Assembly: GCA_946902985.2 (NCBI GenBank)
Contig: OX336397.1
Span: forward strand, 185,694,813 to 185,758,812
DNA: 64,000 nt
Origin: Meconema thalassinum
Lineage: Eukaryota > Arthropoda > Insecta > Orthoptera > Tettigoniidae
Reading direction: 5' to 3'
Positions 1-12,036 of this stretch are shown one piece after another. Position numbers and translations under genes: made by a program. The notes under the pieces were generated by a model. The model made no database searches. It saw only the letters and a program-made list of their open reading frames with translations, and had not been told where the DNA came from. Within the stretch, counting starts at the first letter, position 1. Every line of letters starts with the position of its first letter.

Positions 1-884
1 TGGCGGCTGCACAAAATATCAGAACATTAAAATAGAAAACTCAGAATGAAATAAGCTAATTAAGACGAAAATTGCCAGTAGGTGAATATCGTATAAGAGC
101 CCATAATTGGGTTCATCAAGAGATTATCACATTGAATATCTCGCACAGTGGCCGTCTTGAAATTTCGAAGACATTTCAAACCTTTGGTATCTTAGAGCTA
201 TACTTACGAAATTTAATTATTAAATAACCCATAAAAATTTCAAATTGGTGCCCAGGCGTAATATTAGAACGTAACTGTGAATCATTCCAGCGTTAATTGC
301 GGAATTTAAACGGAATTAAGTAAGAAATAAATACCATAGACAGGGCGTTACTGAAATAAGTCCTAACATACTGAACACAATGAGCGTTGGCCATCTTGGA
401 AATAAAGAATATTAAAATGAATAACGCAATGTACTTTTACGATGCAACAACAAAATTGATCAGTAATGTAGAAACTGACAAATGGCTTCCTTCGAGCAAG
501 TCGAAAGAACAACGAATCCATTTGTTCACGATGACAGCTGGGTGTACTCTTAAGACTTAAATATTTTTAACTCACGATATAAAGCACGATCAACATGAAA
601 TTTAGTGAAGTGGAGCACCATACAAAGTACGTCACTACAATTATTCATATATAGCTAAATTAAGCGAGCAGAGGCCATCTTGAAATTACAATGTACACAA
701 ACAAATAAAACTATATATTTTAAAGACACAATATGATATAAATGATGCACCGTAAGTAGGATTTGTATGACAAAGGCAACAGATCATCCCCACCCTAGTC
801 CAGATGGAGGATGAGCTTACTATTGAAGCTTCAAAATTAGTAAATCAGGCTCCAATTGCGCAATTAACACGGTGTCGTAATGGC
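1..884. other. Unannotated AT-rich repeat-like sequence
   Basis: I see no gene here. The stretch from about 770 to 880 resembles 11290-11410: both have a 'gatcatcccca' block followed by 'ccaattgcgcaatt'. It is therefore an interspersed repeat (called R6 here). Scattered 'gccatcttga' phrases link it loosely to the R1 and R2 families. No coding potential or termini could be defined. Confidence 0.4.
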
Positions 885-1442
885 GGCCTCCCAAATATTC
901 AAAGCTTAATCAAAATCCGACGAACCTAATCATCTGTTCTCTACCAAATTTTTTAACATTATACCACTGTGTGGGAAGTGCCTTTCGATCAAATTACATG
1001 ATCATCAGCCAAATAGTAGGTAGATGGTGGCCGCGTATGTATGAAAATCGTGTGTGTGAGTGTGCATACTTTTCCCCACTATCAATTGAAACACGATGAA
1101 GGCGAATTGAACGACATTTGGTACAGTGGTAGCACTAGCAAAGGACAACTCAGTGTCATGTTTTTATATCCTCCTTCTTCACGGAAACGTAATGGCGGCC
1201 GCCCAAATGTTCAAAGCTCAAAACTAATTATGACTTATCTAATCATCTGACCTCTACCAAATTTTGCTACAACTTACTTTATGAGGGAAGTGTCTTTCGA
1301 CAAAATTACAAAGTCATCAGCCAAATAGTTTGGATATGGTGGCCATTTATGTGTGCAAATCGGGTGTGTGAGTGTGCATATCTATCCCCCCACCCCGTAT
1401 CAGATCAAAACCGACGAAACCGAATTGAACGAAATTTGGTAC
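885..1442 (+). repeat. R1 repeat, copy a, first segment (HINE-like family)
   Basis: This segment carries the R1 phrases 'aatggcggcc(t/g)cccaaatgttcaaag', 'cctaatcatctg', 'gtcatcagccaaatag', and 'cgaattgaacgaaatttggtac' at its right end. It is interrupted at GTAC (1439-1442) by the LTR-type element that follows. R1 sequence resumes at 6735. Other R1 copies lie at 30107-32011 and 51690-52640. The 69-codon frame at 1041-1250 lies inside this repeat and is not a gene. Confidence 0.7.
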
Positions 1443-4400
1443 TGTCCCCGTAAACCCGGATAGTAGGCTGTCAGATATCCGCCCCCTCAATCGGATTGCC
1501 AACAATCAATCGCACCGGCTCAGCTACACCAATGAAAATGGCACTGACAGAAACTACCGAGATTTGAGCACAGAAGTTAACAGGAAATCATTGTGGAACA
1601 CACCAAAATAGACGGGGTTTCATACTTACCTTTACTTACCTCTTAAAAATTATCTCGGGGATTGGGTTGACAACAGGATCTCTAAAGTATGCTCCCACAA
1701 TAACCTCCACCATGACATTTAAAAATGAACCAGAACGAAGACAAGAACTTTGAACTGTACAAAAGCTTTTATTTCAAATAAAGGGTATGATTTTAACAAC
1801 TCAACAAAATAAATGTGGCTATCAGTAGCCCATGTCAATCTGACTACGTCCTCCTGAAGGACTTGCAAAGTTTGTTATAGAACATGTTAGCTCCCACGAG
1901 CTCAAAATAACGTAATATTCATAACACAATTGGACTGGAAAAGGAAGTCAGGACGAGACACATATACAGAGCATTTGGTTTCTTTTAATAAACATGACAC
2001 TTGTATTTATAGGCACAAGGCCTCAATGTAGACGACCTTGCCCGCTGATAACCAGTTGTCTGGCCAGCTGCGGTCTACCCTCAACCTGACGCACACCTGT
2101 CAAATGGGCTCACTTGTCATGCCACATTGCGTAAGAATCCAGTTCTCTCTCAAACGCTTTAAATGTCCGCAAGACAACACAAATATAGTTACGCAAATCT
2201 TTCAAATGCTTTACTCACATACCACTGGATTATTCTGACAATCCCTAAACTTGTTAAATTATCATCCAAATGTTTAATAAGCATTGTTTAGAGTATAAAA
2301 CAAACTCTTAAATGTTTATAACAAAAACTCATAAATAATTTATAACAATTAGAAATTGTTTATAATATTGTCGAAGATAATTACAAAAATTTTAAACACG
2401 CCTCTAACATTACTTTCGTTCCACATTATTGTCAAAGATATTTACATCATTATTTACAATATCAACATTTAAATTATTCAAATTATTAATTTAAGAAATA
2501 CATTTAACCACATGTTCATCCGGTTGGTAATTTCATAATCGTGTCAATATAATCGACCAATGAAGGTTAGTTATACATTTAATGTCACAATCTGGTTTAA
2601 TAAAGGTTGTAATAATTATTATAATTATTTGTGACGGTAATCTTCATTCAAAATCTTATCTCAAATTCTTTCAATACTCTTGTTAATTATAACAGTAAAT
2701 TCACTTGATTAATTTTCAAAGGACTAAGATAATACACTCCATCGGAAAATACTTCGCTTACAAAATAATGCACAAAACTGCATTAAAATAGGCCCAAATT
2801 CATCATATATTAATATATATGGCATCAAAATCTTCCACAGAACTTACAAAAACCTCCACTAACAAATTCTTTAACATCATTAATTACTGTGGGAACCTCC
2901 TTCATTTATTCAAGGGCATTATACATCAGCGACTTTCAACACGTCCGCTGCACTAGCGATTATACATTCATAGTTCCACTTCAAAAATTCTTATAATCAT
3001 TAATTGTTTCAAAACTGTTGTCATTTAACCTTCGTGGATTTCATTCATGAATCGAAATGAAGTAAAAATTTACCAATCACAAACAAATTTAATAGTGAAT
3101 ACGCTTATATACGCCTGTCTGGTCTATCACAATTTAAGATTAACATCTTCAAAGAATTGTAGTATAAAAATACTATCATCAAATAAAGTGCGACTAAACT
3201 GCAAAATAGTCGAATAGAATCCAATTAGACTGAGGAATGCAAACATCATTATATAAATCTCTAATTGAGAAAAAACTCCTAACAAAAGTTCATGACTTTA
3301 ATGCATTCAATAATTCATAATTAAAGTTCATCTTTCACAAAATTGTCTATGATGCAATGGTCGTTCATAACTGACGATAAATGTCTGTGTTGCAATCGAT
3401 TCAAATAACGACTAGTATTTCCAAGATCGTCGACAACGTAAGAGATTTTAACGCTCTAAAATCATTTAAATGTTCTTCCTTCTTGATGATGACAGAAAAT
3501 TGGTCAAAGTAATTAAACTGGGGTAGAATTACTTTAATAAAGTGACACGCTGTCTGAATTTAAATCTGCCATAAAAATCATTAACTTACAGTCAAATCGT
3601 GACTACAAAAATAAGAAAATTACTGAAAAATCTAAATATCAGTCTCAACTGATCCAAAATCGTTTAACTATGCCCATGACATAACAATGTCTTAATAAAT
3701 CGTCGAAAAAGGCATAACTCATCAAGGTGTACTGAGAATAGGAATCTCAAACAAGAATATAGGGCAAAATACATGAGGACAAAAAATATGGGAAAATGGT
3801 TGCTCAAATATCGCTACAAAACTCAAATAAAACAATAAACGTTCACGACTACCTTATCTGCTGATTGAAGTTCCAGAGGAAAATTCCCCAAAGAAGACTG
3901 CTGATGGATCCATTTCACCAACTTGAAGATGAGCTCCATCCTCCAAACAGGAAACAGCACCCTCGGAGAATCGAACTGCTTCCTCCTCCGGAAATTGCAC
4001 TGCTCCGTGTAGACGAAAGACATCATTCCGGCAAAATTCTTCTTTGTGAGTCGGGACTACCCTGACCTCTCTTGAAAAATCCCTGAAGTTCCAGTAGAAA
4101 ATCGCCATGAAGTTTTTGTAGTAATTTCCGAAGAAATATTCATATTCAGTGAGTATGAAATCGTTTCCATTGCTGTTTGATAGTATTCAGCGTTGAACCA
4201 CGAAACATGGGTGTAGATGGTTATTCACCACATGTTCGCTTGTGTGGAATGGCAATTAGCGAAGTTCCATGCTGCTATCCTACTCCGTAGATATATGTCC
4301 CAATTGCATTAAAGTCCTTTAGCCTTCCATCTTCTCTTCGGTTATGGTAATAAAAGAACAAACTGCCATATTAAACTGCTCCATAATACTGTAGCGTTGT

Positions 4401-6734
4401 GTCACAAAAGCAATCTGAAGTCTCCCTATTTCACTAGCAGTGTCAGCCGTGGCGTAGAATCTGACGATACAAAGTGCTTCTCAGATGGCGAGAAAATCAC
4501 TTTTGTCAGTCGTCTAAAATTGCCAATATCTTCCAAAATAACTCCTCGAAATTGTTCAACTTTTCTACATTCCTTAATGTAGCACTGCACAATAGAATTA
4601 GCTTATAGGCGACCGCTAACTGTTCATAGCTAATCTTGTAGATGCGTTATAATGTGCGTTTTAACTTCACCTAGATTTACTCACTGTAAACTTGCACTGC
4701 TTGTCTGCTCGAATCTCGTTCACTGCGGTGACTTCACCACGCGTTATAATGACGACTCTTTCTACTAATTTCACTCGACGTCTCACCGAAATGACTATAT
4801 AAGAAAAAAGCTTCGATGATATGAGCTTCGATGATATGAGACTCCTCTCTTCTGCGCAAGGCCTTTTATAAACTTCATAAGGGGCGTATCCATCCCTTCC
4901 ATAGCGTGTTACTGCGTCATCGCTAGAAGTTTCAACTTCGTCAATACATGACGGATTTTCAAAATTCAAAAACTGAAAATAAATTTCACCAAAATTCCAG
5001 ATCAATGCCTCTACTGCAAATGGATTTCCACAATTCTGCATTCCAAAAAGTAATAAAAACATCATAGTTTCAGCAATCTCCGTCTTTCTTCAAACTATCG
5101 TTCATTGGTTCGAGCCTCCCCTCCAATAGCATAATTTCTTCCCCAGCATAATTTCCACGTTTCCTGCGACTGCGTCGTAGATCTCGGATCTTTCTCGAAT
5201 AATGCTGACGTCACTGAGAATCTCAGCTCAAGTAGCCTGCTGGCATAACGTCTGCGTCATCCGTGCTTACGTCATGACTACCCACGTTATAACTATGACA
5301 GCCATGTGCGCTCCATCACGATGTGTCGTAAGATCGGAATTGAACCATCACCGCTTCCTAGTCTCGTACATCGGAACTCGTTCTGGGATTTGACGTTCGC
5401 TTCTGAATCAGATGATTCTGTCGCTATTCTCTTCATACGGCATCTGTATGGACAGTCGTCGGTGAATTGATATGATATTACGAAGATATTGCGAGAATTC
5501 CATGGTGTTATCCGAATCTCCAATAGTAGTATTGCGTCTCGTGACATCGTTGAACTACAGGTGGAAATATAGTAGTTCGTCTTCATAATTCCTCTCCCGT
5601 CTGATCATGTCACCACTGGTGTCCACATCATCGTTTGTAAATTATTTCCCCATCATAAATTTCATATTCATATTCATATTATGATGTCCTCACTGACTCA
5701 TATTTGTCGACATGTAGAAATAATTGCTTAAATATTTCGAATATTATTCTCTGGAGATCTAGTGTGTATCTCGATAATTCGTGGAAATATATGCCTTTCT
5801 TTCCCATATAATTGTAGTCGATCTTCTTCTTGGCTGTAGTTATACCATATACTGCAATATTCTGTATTCGCTTCGAATTATAAGTTCAATTGTACTGCTA
5901 ATATTTCATCGGAGATTCTTCAAATAGTTGACCAGACGAAGGCACTCATCCCCTGGCAACTTTGCCTTCCTCGCAGACTCAAATTCAATATCTAGTGGAG
6001 CTTTAAATATTACGACTTGTCGCTTCAATCGCTTGGAGTGGAATGAATTGGGTGTCGAAGCAAGACTCCTCTCCTCGGCGTCTAAAATGGCGTTTTTGCG
6101 CGCAAACGATAGATGTCCACTTCTTAGTCAAATATCTTTCCAGCGATGCTTTATCTTCAAATATGCTTCAGTTCATTAATTTTAATCTCCAAGTGGCTTC
6201 GTATTTCCATGCTCTAATTATTTATAATTATTCTAATTAGGAATCATAATTATATCCGCGCCAATATCTGTAAATTATTTGATGGGGTAAACTGAGATCA
6301 CGTGACTCATATGTGTATTGAGTCAACATTGGTGTCGTGTGCCGTAAAGTGAGGTCGGTCGCCCGAACTGTAGGCCTGTGCGCAATGAACTTGATTGTCG
6401 GAAGACTCTATGCTTCTCTCTCACACACTCAAAAAAAGCTCGTTCTGGTCAGCGAAACTTGTCAAGATCTTGTCAAATTGTCACCTCGCTGCTCCAACCA
6501 AATCTCATTCTCTCTATGTTAAATTATTCACATTACTAATCGATGCATTTCTCTTTTCATTTCTTGCTTTAAAACATCACGTAGCGAGTCCACCGCTCCT
6601 AGAATGTTTTTAACTACACGCAAGTATCGCGTATAGTATACCTATCTCCTTTAAATGAAAATATACAATTCTTACGTAAAGGCAGGTTCGATCTTCGACT
6701 GCTGCATACATGAGGTTCAATAAATTTGGGCTCA
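1443..6734 (-). mobile_element. LTR-type element, probable solo LTR (copy A)
   Basis: On the minus strand it runs from TGAGCCC... at 6734 to ...CGGGGACA at 1443. Both sides carry GTAC (1439-1442 and 6735-6738), which suggests a 4 bp target duplication. From about 1443 to 5310 it is clearly homologous, inverted, to the element at 42628-46505. The 1.4 kb from 5310 to 6680 has no counterpart there, although the last ~30 bases again resemble that copy's start. No gag or pol reading frame is present, so a solo LTR is the best reading. The right flank lacks ~11 bases of expected R1 sequence, so the right boundary is less certain. Frames at 4667-5065 and 3854-4108 (minus) match peptide strings in copy B, but this may only reflect nucleotide similarity. 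Confidence 0.6.
4862..4870 (-). promoter_or_regulatory. Candidate TATA box of LTR copy A
   Basis: TATAAAAGG on the minus strand lies inside the part shared with copy B, where the aligned sequence is GATAAAAGG (43126-43134). It is followed by an AG-rich stretch where a start site would fall. If correct, it marks U3/R in an LTR with an unusually long R-U5 part. Confidence 0.4.
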
Positions 6735-6776
6735 GTACTAGCAAAGAATACCTCAGAGTCATGTATTACATCGCCA

Positions 6777-6985
6777 ATGTGGCGTGGTGGCACAGCGGTC
6801 ATGCTGTTGGCCTCACACCACGGTGGATCGGGTTCGATTCCCGGCCAATGCATGTGAGATTTTCAAAGTGAAATGCCATGTCCTGTGGTTCGAATTCCAC
6901 TTAAAAAGGAGGCCCCGTGGCATATGATCTCGTGATTAACGGAGACGAAAAACCCACATTTTCCTTCCTTCTTCTTTCTTTATGT
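6777..6985 (+). mobile_element. tRNA-derived SINE inserted in R1
   Basis: The head resembles a tRNA: an A-box-like 'tggcacagcggtc', then about 35 bases on a B-box-like 'ggttcgattcccggcc' (near 6833-6848). A pyrimidine-rich tail (ttccttccttc...) follows. The R1 phrase 'atcgcc...atcttgacgg' is split around it, with 'acatcgcc' on the left and 'atgtcgcc' on the right as an imperfect target duplication. The head is too far from a complete cloverleaf to be a functional tRNA gene. Confidence 0.6.
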
Positions 6986-7010
6986 CGCCGCTATCTTGAC
7001 GGAAACGTAA

Positions 7011-7584
7011 TGGCGGCCACCCAAATGTTCAAAGGTTAAATCAAATTGCGACTAACCTAATAATCTGATCTCTACCACATTCTGCAACAACATACCTTTA
7101 TATAGGAAGTATCCTTTGAGTAAATAAAAAGGTCATCAGCCAAATAGTTTAATGATGGCGGCCACCCAAATGTTCAAAGGTTAAATCAAATTGCGACTAA
7201 CCTAATCATCTGATCTCTACCACATTTTGCAACAACATACCTTTATATAGGAAGCATCCTTTGAGTAAATAATAAGGTCATCAGCCAAATAGTTTGTTGA
7301 TGGCGGCCACCCAAATGTTCAAAGGTTAAATCAAATTGCGACTAACCTAATCATCTGATCTCTACCACATTTTGCAACAACATACCTGTATATAGGAAGC
7401 GTCCTTTGAGTAAATAATGTCATCAGTCAAATAGTTTGAGGATGGCGGACACCCAAATGTTCAAAGGTTAAATCAAATTGCGACTAACCTAATCATCTGA
7501 TCTCTACCACATTGTGCAACAACATACCTTTATATAGGAAGCGTCCTTTGAGTAAATAATGTCATCAGCCAAATAGTTTGAAGA
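7011..7584 (+). repeat. Tandem array of four ~142-145 bp units within R1
   Basis: 'tggcgg(c/a)c' recurs at 7011, 7156, 7301, 7443 and 7585, giving spacings of 145, 145, 142 and 142 bases. Each unit reads through the R1 phrases 'caaatgttcaaagg', 'cctaatcatctgatctctaccac' and 'gtcatcagccaaatag'. The units are much more alike than R1 copies elsewhere, so this is a local recent amplification. Confidence 0.85.
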
Positions 7585-8012
7585 TGGCGGCCATGTATAT
7601 GTGCAAATCGCGTGTAAGAGTGTTTATATATGTCCCACCTATCAATTCAAACACGACGAAACTGAATTGAACGAAATTTGGTCGAGAGGTAGCACTAGCA
7701 AAGACCACCTTAGTGTCATGTGTTATATCACTGCCGTCCTGACGGAAACGTAATGACGGCCTCCCAAATGTTCAAAGCTCAAATCAAATTACGACTAAAC
7801 TAATCGTCCGAGCCCTACCAAATTTTACAAAAGTGTTCCGGGAAGTGTCCTGTGCCTAAACTACACAGTCATCAGCCAAATAGTTTCAAGATGGTGGACG
7901 TATGAATCATGCAAGTATTATAGCCTAACCGTTATTACGAATCAACAAGACCCGACCTCACCAAATCCGTTCATCCTACAGAGGGAGGTTTAAACTGTCC
8001 TCAAGGAGGTGA

Positions 8013-10530
8013 TCCGTAGGATATTAACATCTATGTTATCTTGATCTATGTTTTGTTAGTTTCAACGATGAAGGACAGCCCTTACATACCAGACGTAAAG
8101 TAAGGCACTTTCCCCACAGTCAGCATCGTCCCATCATAGTGGATATTGATATCAAAATTCCTGTTCTACGGTCAATGCCACACGTTCGGTGGAACTTCAA
8201 AAAAGCAAATTGGTCAATATTCACCACTGAACTGGATAAATGCATTCGTTGGATTCCCTCAAAGCACAATACTTACAAGCGTTTTATAGGTGCAGTTAAG
8301 ATGGCGACTAAGAGAGTATGCCTAGAGTCTATAGAAAAGAATACATCCCTGGTAGGAAGGCTGAGACTGAGGCAGTCTATGAGAAATATCTGCAGAGTGG
8401 TGATGAAGACATTGCTGATGAACTTCTTTCCAGCTTAGACACTACCTGGAGAGAACGGAGGATTGAAACTGTGGAGAATATCGATCTAACTCATTCCCTT
8501 AGAAGAGCTTGGGGACTCCTCAGAAAACTTGTAGGAAGCACACCATTGGTGAAACAACAACCTGAGGTTACTCCAGATGAAATAGCATTTCGCATCGTCA
8601 CAACTTCCCAAACTCCATCAGATAAGAAGCATACCAAATAGATACGGCCCCAGCTCCTAACTCTGAAATCAACAACACCACATACAATAAGCTATTCACA
8701 ACCGTTTGCAATGCAAGACATCTCTGCTGCTCTCAACGATGTTAAACCAAATAAAGCTCCAGGTTTTGATGGCATTCACCCAGAATTTCTCATCCATGTG
8801 GGGAAGAAGGCAAGGAGATGGCTAGTAAGGTTTTATACCGACCTTCTACAGACTGGAAATCTCCCGGTAGAATTCAAACAAACGAAGATGATTTCTATAT
8901 TGAAACCAGGTAAGCCTGCCGATGACCCCAGTAGTGATAGACCAATCATCCTTCTTAGTTGCTGTTATAAGCTTTTTGAGAGGCTGATCTACAACAGAAT
9001 CAGTGCAACTATATTTCAGCATATTCCAGTTGACCGAGCCGGATTCAGGCCAAACCGCAGCTGGTGCGATCAAGTGCCCCCACTGACATCCTACATTGAA
9101 GCAGGTTTCCAGAAACAAAACCTCAGCCGCATTCATTGATCTTACAGCAGCATTTGACACAGTATAGAGGGAAGGATTAATTGACAAGCTTCTCCGAATT
9201 GTACCCTGCAGGACCATCGTGCAAGTTATAAATAACATACTCAGCGACAGAAGATTACGGGTATATATGGGAAACAGTAAGAGTACAGAAGGGAAGCTAA
9301 AGATTGGATTACCTCAAGGATCGGTACTGTCTCCCCTACTGTTCAATTTGTGTATCTCCGACCTCCCAGAAACATCATCTCAAAAAGTCTGTCATGCTGA
9401 TGATATAACACTACCCATTCAACATGGAGACCTTAGTATGACAGAAGAAGTGCTACGAAGTGATCTGATTTTACTTGAATCATACTTAAAGAAATGGAGA
9501 CTGAATCCTAACCCAAACAAAACAGAAGTGTCAAGCTTTCATATGAACAATCGCCAAGCTAGCATTAAACTTCACATTCGTTTTTGTCATCGTGAACTTC
9601 GGCGCAATTGGTATCCAAAATATTTGGGCATTACACTTGATCACACACTGTCTTGCAAACAGCATCTTATGAATCTGTCCAAAAAGCTCAAAACACGCAA
9701 TCACATCCTCCAGAAATTGTATGGTTCAAGATGGGGTTCCTCAGCAAATACTTTAAGATCTTCTGCTTTGGGACTGGTTTACTACTGTTCTGAGTATTGT
9801 GCACCAGTTTGGGCTAAATAGCTCGTATGCAAGACTCATTGATACCCAATTAAACGCTAGCATGTGGTTAATATCTGGTACTATACAGCCCACACCACTG
9901 TATTGGCTTCCAATTCTGTCAGGTATAATGCCGCCTGATTTAAGAAGATCAAATGCTCTCATACGAGAGTACAGGAAGATTGAAATGAACCCTGTATTGC
10001 CAGTTCAGGATGATATTACCGCTCTCAAGATACCGAGGCTCAAGTCACGTCATCCGTCTCTGCGTGATGCTGTCGCTTTGGCCGATGGGAAATTATATCC
10101 TTTAGAAGAATGGAGAAGTCGCTGGAAAGTTGCCACAGACAGTTCCGTACACAACATCTTTTCTGGTGAACATCTTCATAGTGGACCACGTTCGCTCTGA
10201 AGCGGGTGAGAACAAATCATGGACGATGTAGGACGCCCTTGAATTCATCACCGGAGTGCGACTGAGGTGCCTCTGAAAAAAAAACAATCCCCCATATTGT
10301 AAGTGAATGTGTGCGACGTTCCTATACATGTAGCCCAAATGATTTTCTGGAACCAACAGAGGAAGCCATACAGTGGATCTCCCAACTGGACATTGCAATA
10401 TAATTAATCTTCCTCCCGGGAAACATGTTTCTTGTCTGTGTATATTTGTGTATATTTGTACTCATTTTATGTATCTAACTTGTTGCCATGCGCTAAATAA
10501 TAAACATCCTATAATTGAATTATTATACCA
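8013..10530 (+). mobile_element. 5'-truncated Jockey-like non-LTR retrotransposon
   Basis: The element contains the last part of an endonuclease domain, a reverse transcriptase domain and a C-terminal tail, all on the plus strand. A 3' UTR with an AATAAA-like signal near 10496 follows. The left edge is placed where R1 sequence stops. The right edge is approximate: R1-like sequence reappears by about 10640. Target duplications were not resolved. The coding part is broken (see the pseudogene entry). Confidence 0.75.
8100..10403 (+). pseudogene. Jockey-like LINE ORF2 (endonuclease C-end, RT, tail), broken
   Basis: The start encodes SQHRPI, the SDHxP-type end of an APE endonuclease (the frame is open from about 8100), followed by a tryptophan-rich linker. 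RT motifs follow: KAPGFDGIHPEF (8711-9139 frame), RPIILLSCCYKLFERLIYNRI, AGFRPNRS, then in another frame GLPQGSVLSPLLFNLCISDLP and the catalytic box, here HADD where Y/FADD is usual (9219-9821 frame). The tail frame 9799-10200 contains a 'YWLPILSGIMPPDLRR' stretch. The final frame ends ISQLDIAI with a stop at 10401-10403. Frame changes near 8330, 8640, 9130 and 9810 and stop codons near 9170 and 10198 disable it. The HADD change would itself weaken catalysis. Confidence 0.85.
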
Positions 10531-10728
10531 TAGCACTAACCTACAGTTCAGGCCGACCTTGCCGTATCGTGCTGAGCCCTGCCGTCCCATTGGGTCAAAA
10601 TGGAGGCCATTGATAGCTCGCTAGTCCATATTTTAGGCGAGGGTCAATCAACCAATATACAATATAGCACGTTGTATTCAACAAGCTAGTACAACCAACA
10701 TTCAATACTCCTTGAAAAGGACAAGGAC
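10531..10728. other. Junction of LINE 3' end and R1 tail
   Basis: The sequence from about 10640 ('gcacgttgtattcaacaagct') matches the R1 copy at 52.51-52.58 kb, so it is R1 tail. The ~100 bases before it are unassigned and may be LINE 3' end. Confidence 0.45.
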
Positions 10729-10778
10729 TATACCCATGCAGAACACACATTTGGTGATATTCAGAGATTAATACACTA

Positions 10779-10821
10779 GGATGACCAGTTTCGATCGTCA
10801 AGCGATCATCATCAGATGATC
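10779..10821 (-). ncRNA. Hammerhead-ribozyme-like motif, left arm
   Basis: The minus strand has CTGATGA, a one-base bulge, a GATCG/CGATC stem with a 5-base loop, GAAAC, then TGGTC and ATCC. This is the same core as the right arm. Stem I pairing is weaker here because the bases before CTGATGA are GATCAT, giving only about 2 pairs with ATCC. Confidence 0.4.
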
Positions 10822-11048
10822 AATACAGTACAATCAGAATTGACCATTCACAAGAACCATATGGTTACTCCAAACAGACAAATTCCGGAGTTTTATCACC
10901 ACTTTTAGCATTTCACCAAAACATCATATAGATTACAACTGACAAATATAGACGAGTTTCATTACCAATACTGCAACTAAATAAGTGTACATATTGTATA
11001 TATTTTCACCCGTATTTTCAAACATAGATTGTATAGCCTAAGTGTAAT

Positions 11049-11089
11049 GGATCTGATGATGATCGCTTGACGATCGAAACTGGTCATCC
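11049..11089 (+). ncRNA. Hammerhead-ribozyme-like motif, right arm
   Basis: Order of parts: GGAT (stem I 5' strand, 11049-11052), CTGATGA core (11053-11059), a bulged T, GATCG (11061-11065), loop CTTGA, CGATC (11071-11075), GAAA core, CTGGTC, then ATCC (11086-11089) pairing with GGAT. The C-U-G-A-N-G-A / G-A-A-A / UH arrangement fits type I hammerheads. The monomer has almost no stem III. ACTGGT can pair with itself, so a dimeric form is plausible. The extra T between A9 and stem II is non-canonical. Confidence 0.5.
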
Positions 11090-11245
11090 TAGTGTATTTA
11101 TTAACCTCATGTAATTTTCTTCAAGATAAGTGTATAACCCAACTCTTTTGGGTACATTCATGTTGACCGACTGAAAAGCAATAAACGTTTGTTTACTAAG
11201 GCAACACTGAAAAATGGCTTCAAACCCCCATAATATACCCATGCA

Positions 11246-11289
11246 TTTAGGAGAAAGTAGGCTATATGTTCTTTACTGAACATCTTGTT
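11246..11289 (+). repeat. R1 copy a, 3' terminus with hairpin and CTTGTT
   Basis: It contains AAGTAGGCT, a hairpin ATGTTC-TTTACT-GAACAT, then CTTGTT (11284-11289). The same order occurs at 52606-52640. This is the common 3' end of the R1 family. Confidence 0.75.
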
Positions 11290-12032
11290 ATATATTTGTA
11301 TGCCAAAGGCTAAAGATCATCCCCAGCATAGCCCAGACGGTGACTGAGCATTCTATTGAAACTTCCAAATCAGTAACTCAGGATCCAATTGCGCAATTGA
11401 CGCGATATATTTTAGGAAGGTTGAAACATATGATATTCCCCTCTTGCTTTCGTCACAAGACTTTCACTCTGCATGTAGCGCGTAGTCGCCATATTGAATA
11501 TATCAGGCATTAATAACAACAATGCATTATTTATTTCATTCTTTGATATACGCCCAGCCGCCATCGTGAACTTATGGAGTCGTTGTTCTGTTGAATTAGT
11601 CAAAGTAGGCACGTGCAAAGCTAATTTGTGTTGCCTCTTAAAATATAGAGTCTATTTAGTCATTCATTATTATATTCTATATTTTCATGATGGCAACCAC
11701 GCGTTGTGTGTTTTACCTTAGGCTAATTTCTGCAAAGTCCTATACAAAGTATTTCTTTGCTGTTAAGAGTCGTTTTAATTGCGCAATTACTTTCTGAATG
11801 ATGCACTAGTTCGATTTAATTTTACGCCCAACCGCCAACGTGAAAATTTAATGTCACTGTTATTTGCTTTAGGCTTGCGATACATCACAGGTTTTAACCT
11901 TATCACAAATTGTCGTTATTGTAGTTCAAAAGTACAGAAATGTATCTATTTTTAAGCAATGCAATTCAAGAATGGCCACTACGCGGTATATTGACTCTGA
12001 TAATTTAATCACTAACGCAACTGACGCATCTA
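11290..12032. repeat. R6-like repeat region, target of the LTR element
   Basis: The start resembles 770-880. The remainder has AT-rich sequence with phrases such as 'ttaattgcgcaatta' and 'cgccatattgaata', and it is continued on the far side of the LTR element from 22887. No gene is visible. Confidence 0.4.
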
Positions 12033-12036
12033 ATAT

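Larger units (their letters stand above)
6735..8012 (+). repeat. R1 repeat, copy a, second segment
   Basis: R1 resumes after the LTR insertion with 'actagcaaag' and continues to 'gtgatccgt', where the LINE insertion begins. It contains a SINE (about 6777-6985) and a local tandem array (7011-7584). The end phrase 'gtgatccgt' is also found in the copy at 30.8 kb, which helps place the LINE's left edge. Confidence 0.65.
10741..11233. mobile_element. 493 bp insertion with 48 bp inverted arms bearing hammerhead-like motifs
   Basis: It is flanked by a perfect 12 bp duplication, TATACCCATGCA (10729-10740 and 11234-11245), and it splits the R1 tail. Inside, 10770-10817 and 11051-11098 are perfect 48 bp inverted repeats. 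Each arm contains a hammerhead-ribozyme-like core. No reading frame of note is present. A Penelope-like (PLE) derivative or other ribozyme-bearing retroposon is a possible class, because hammerheads are known in PLE terminal repeats. That assignment is inference. Confidence 0.6.
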
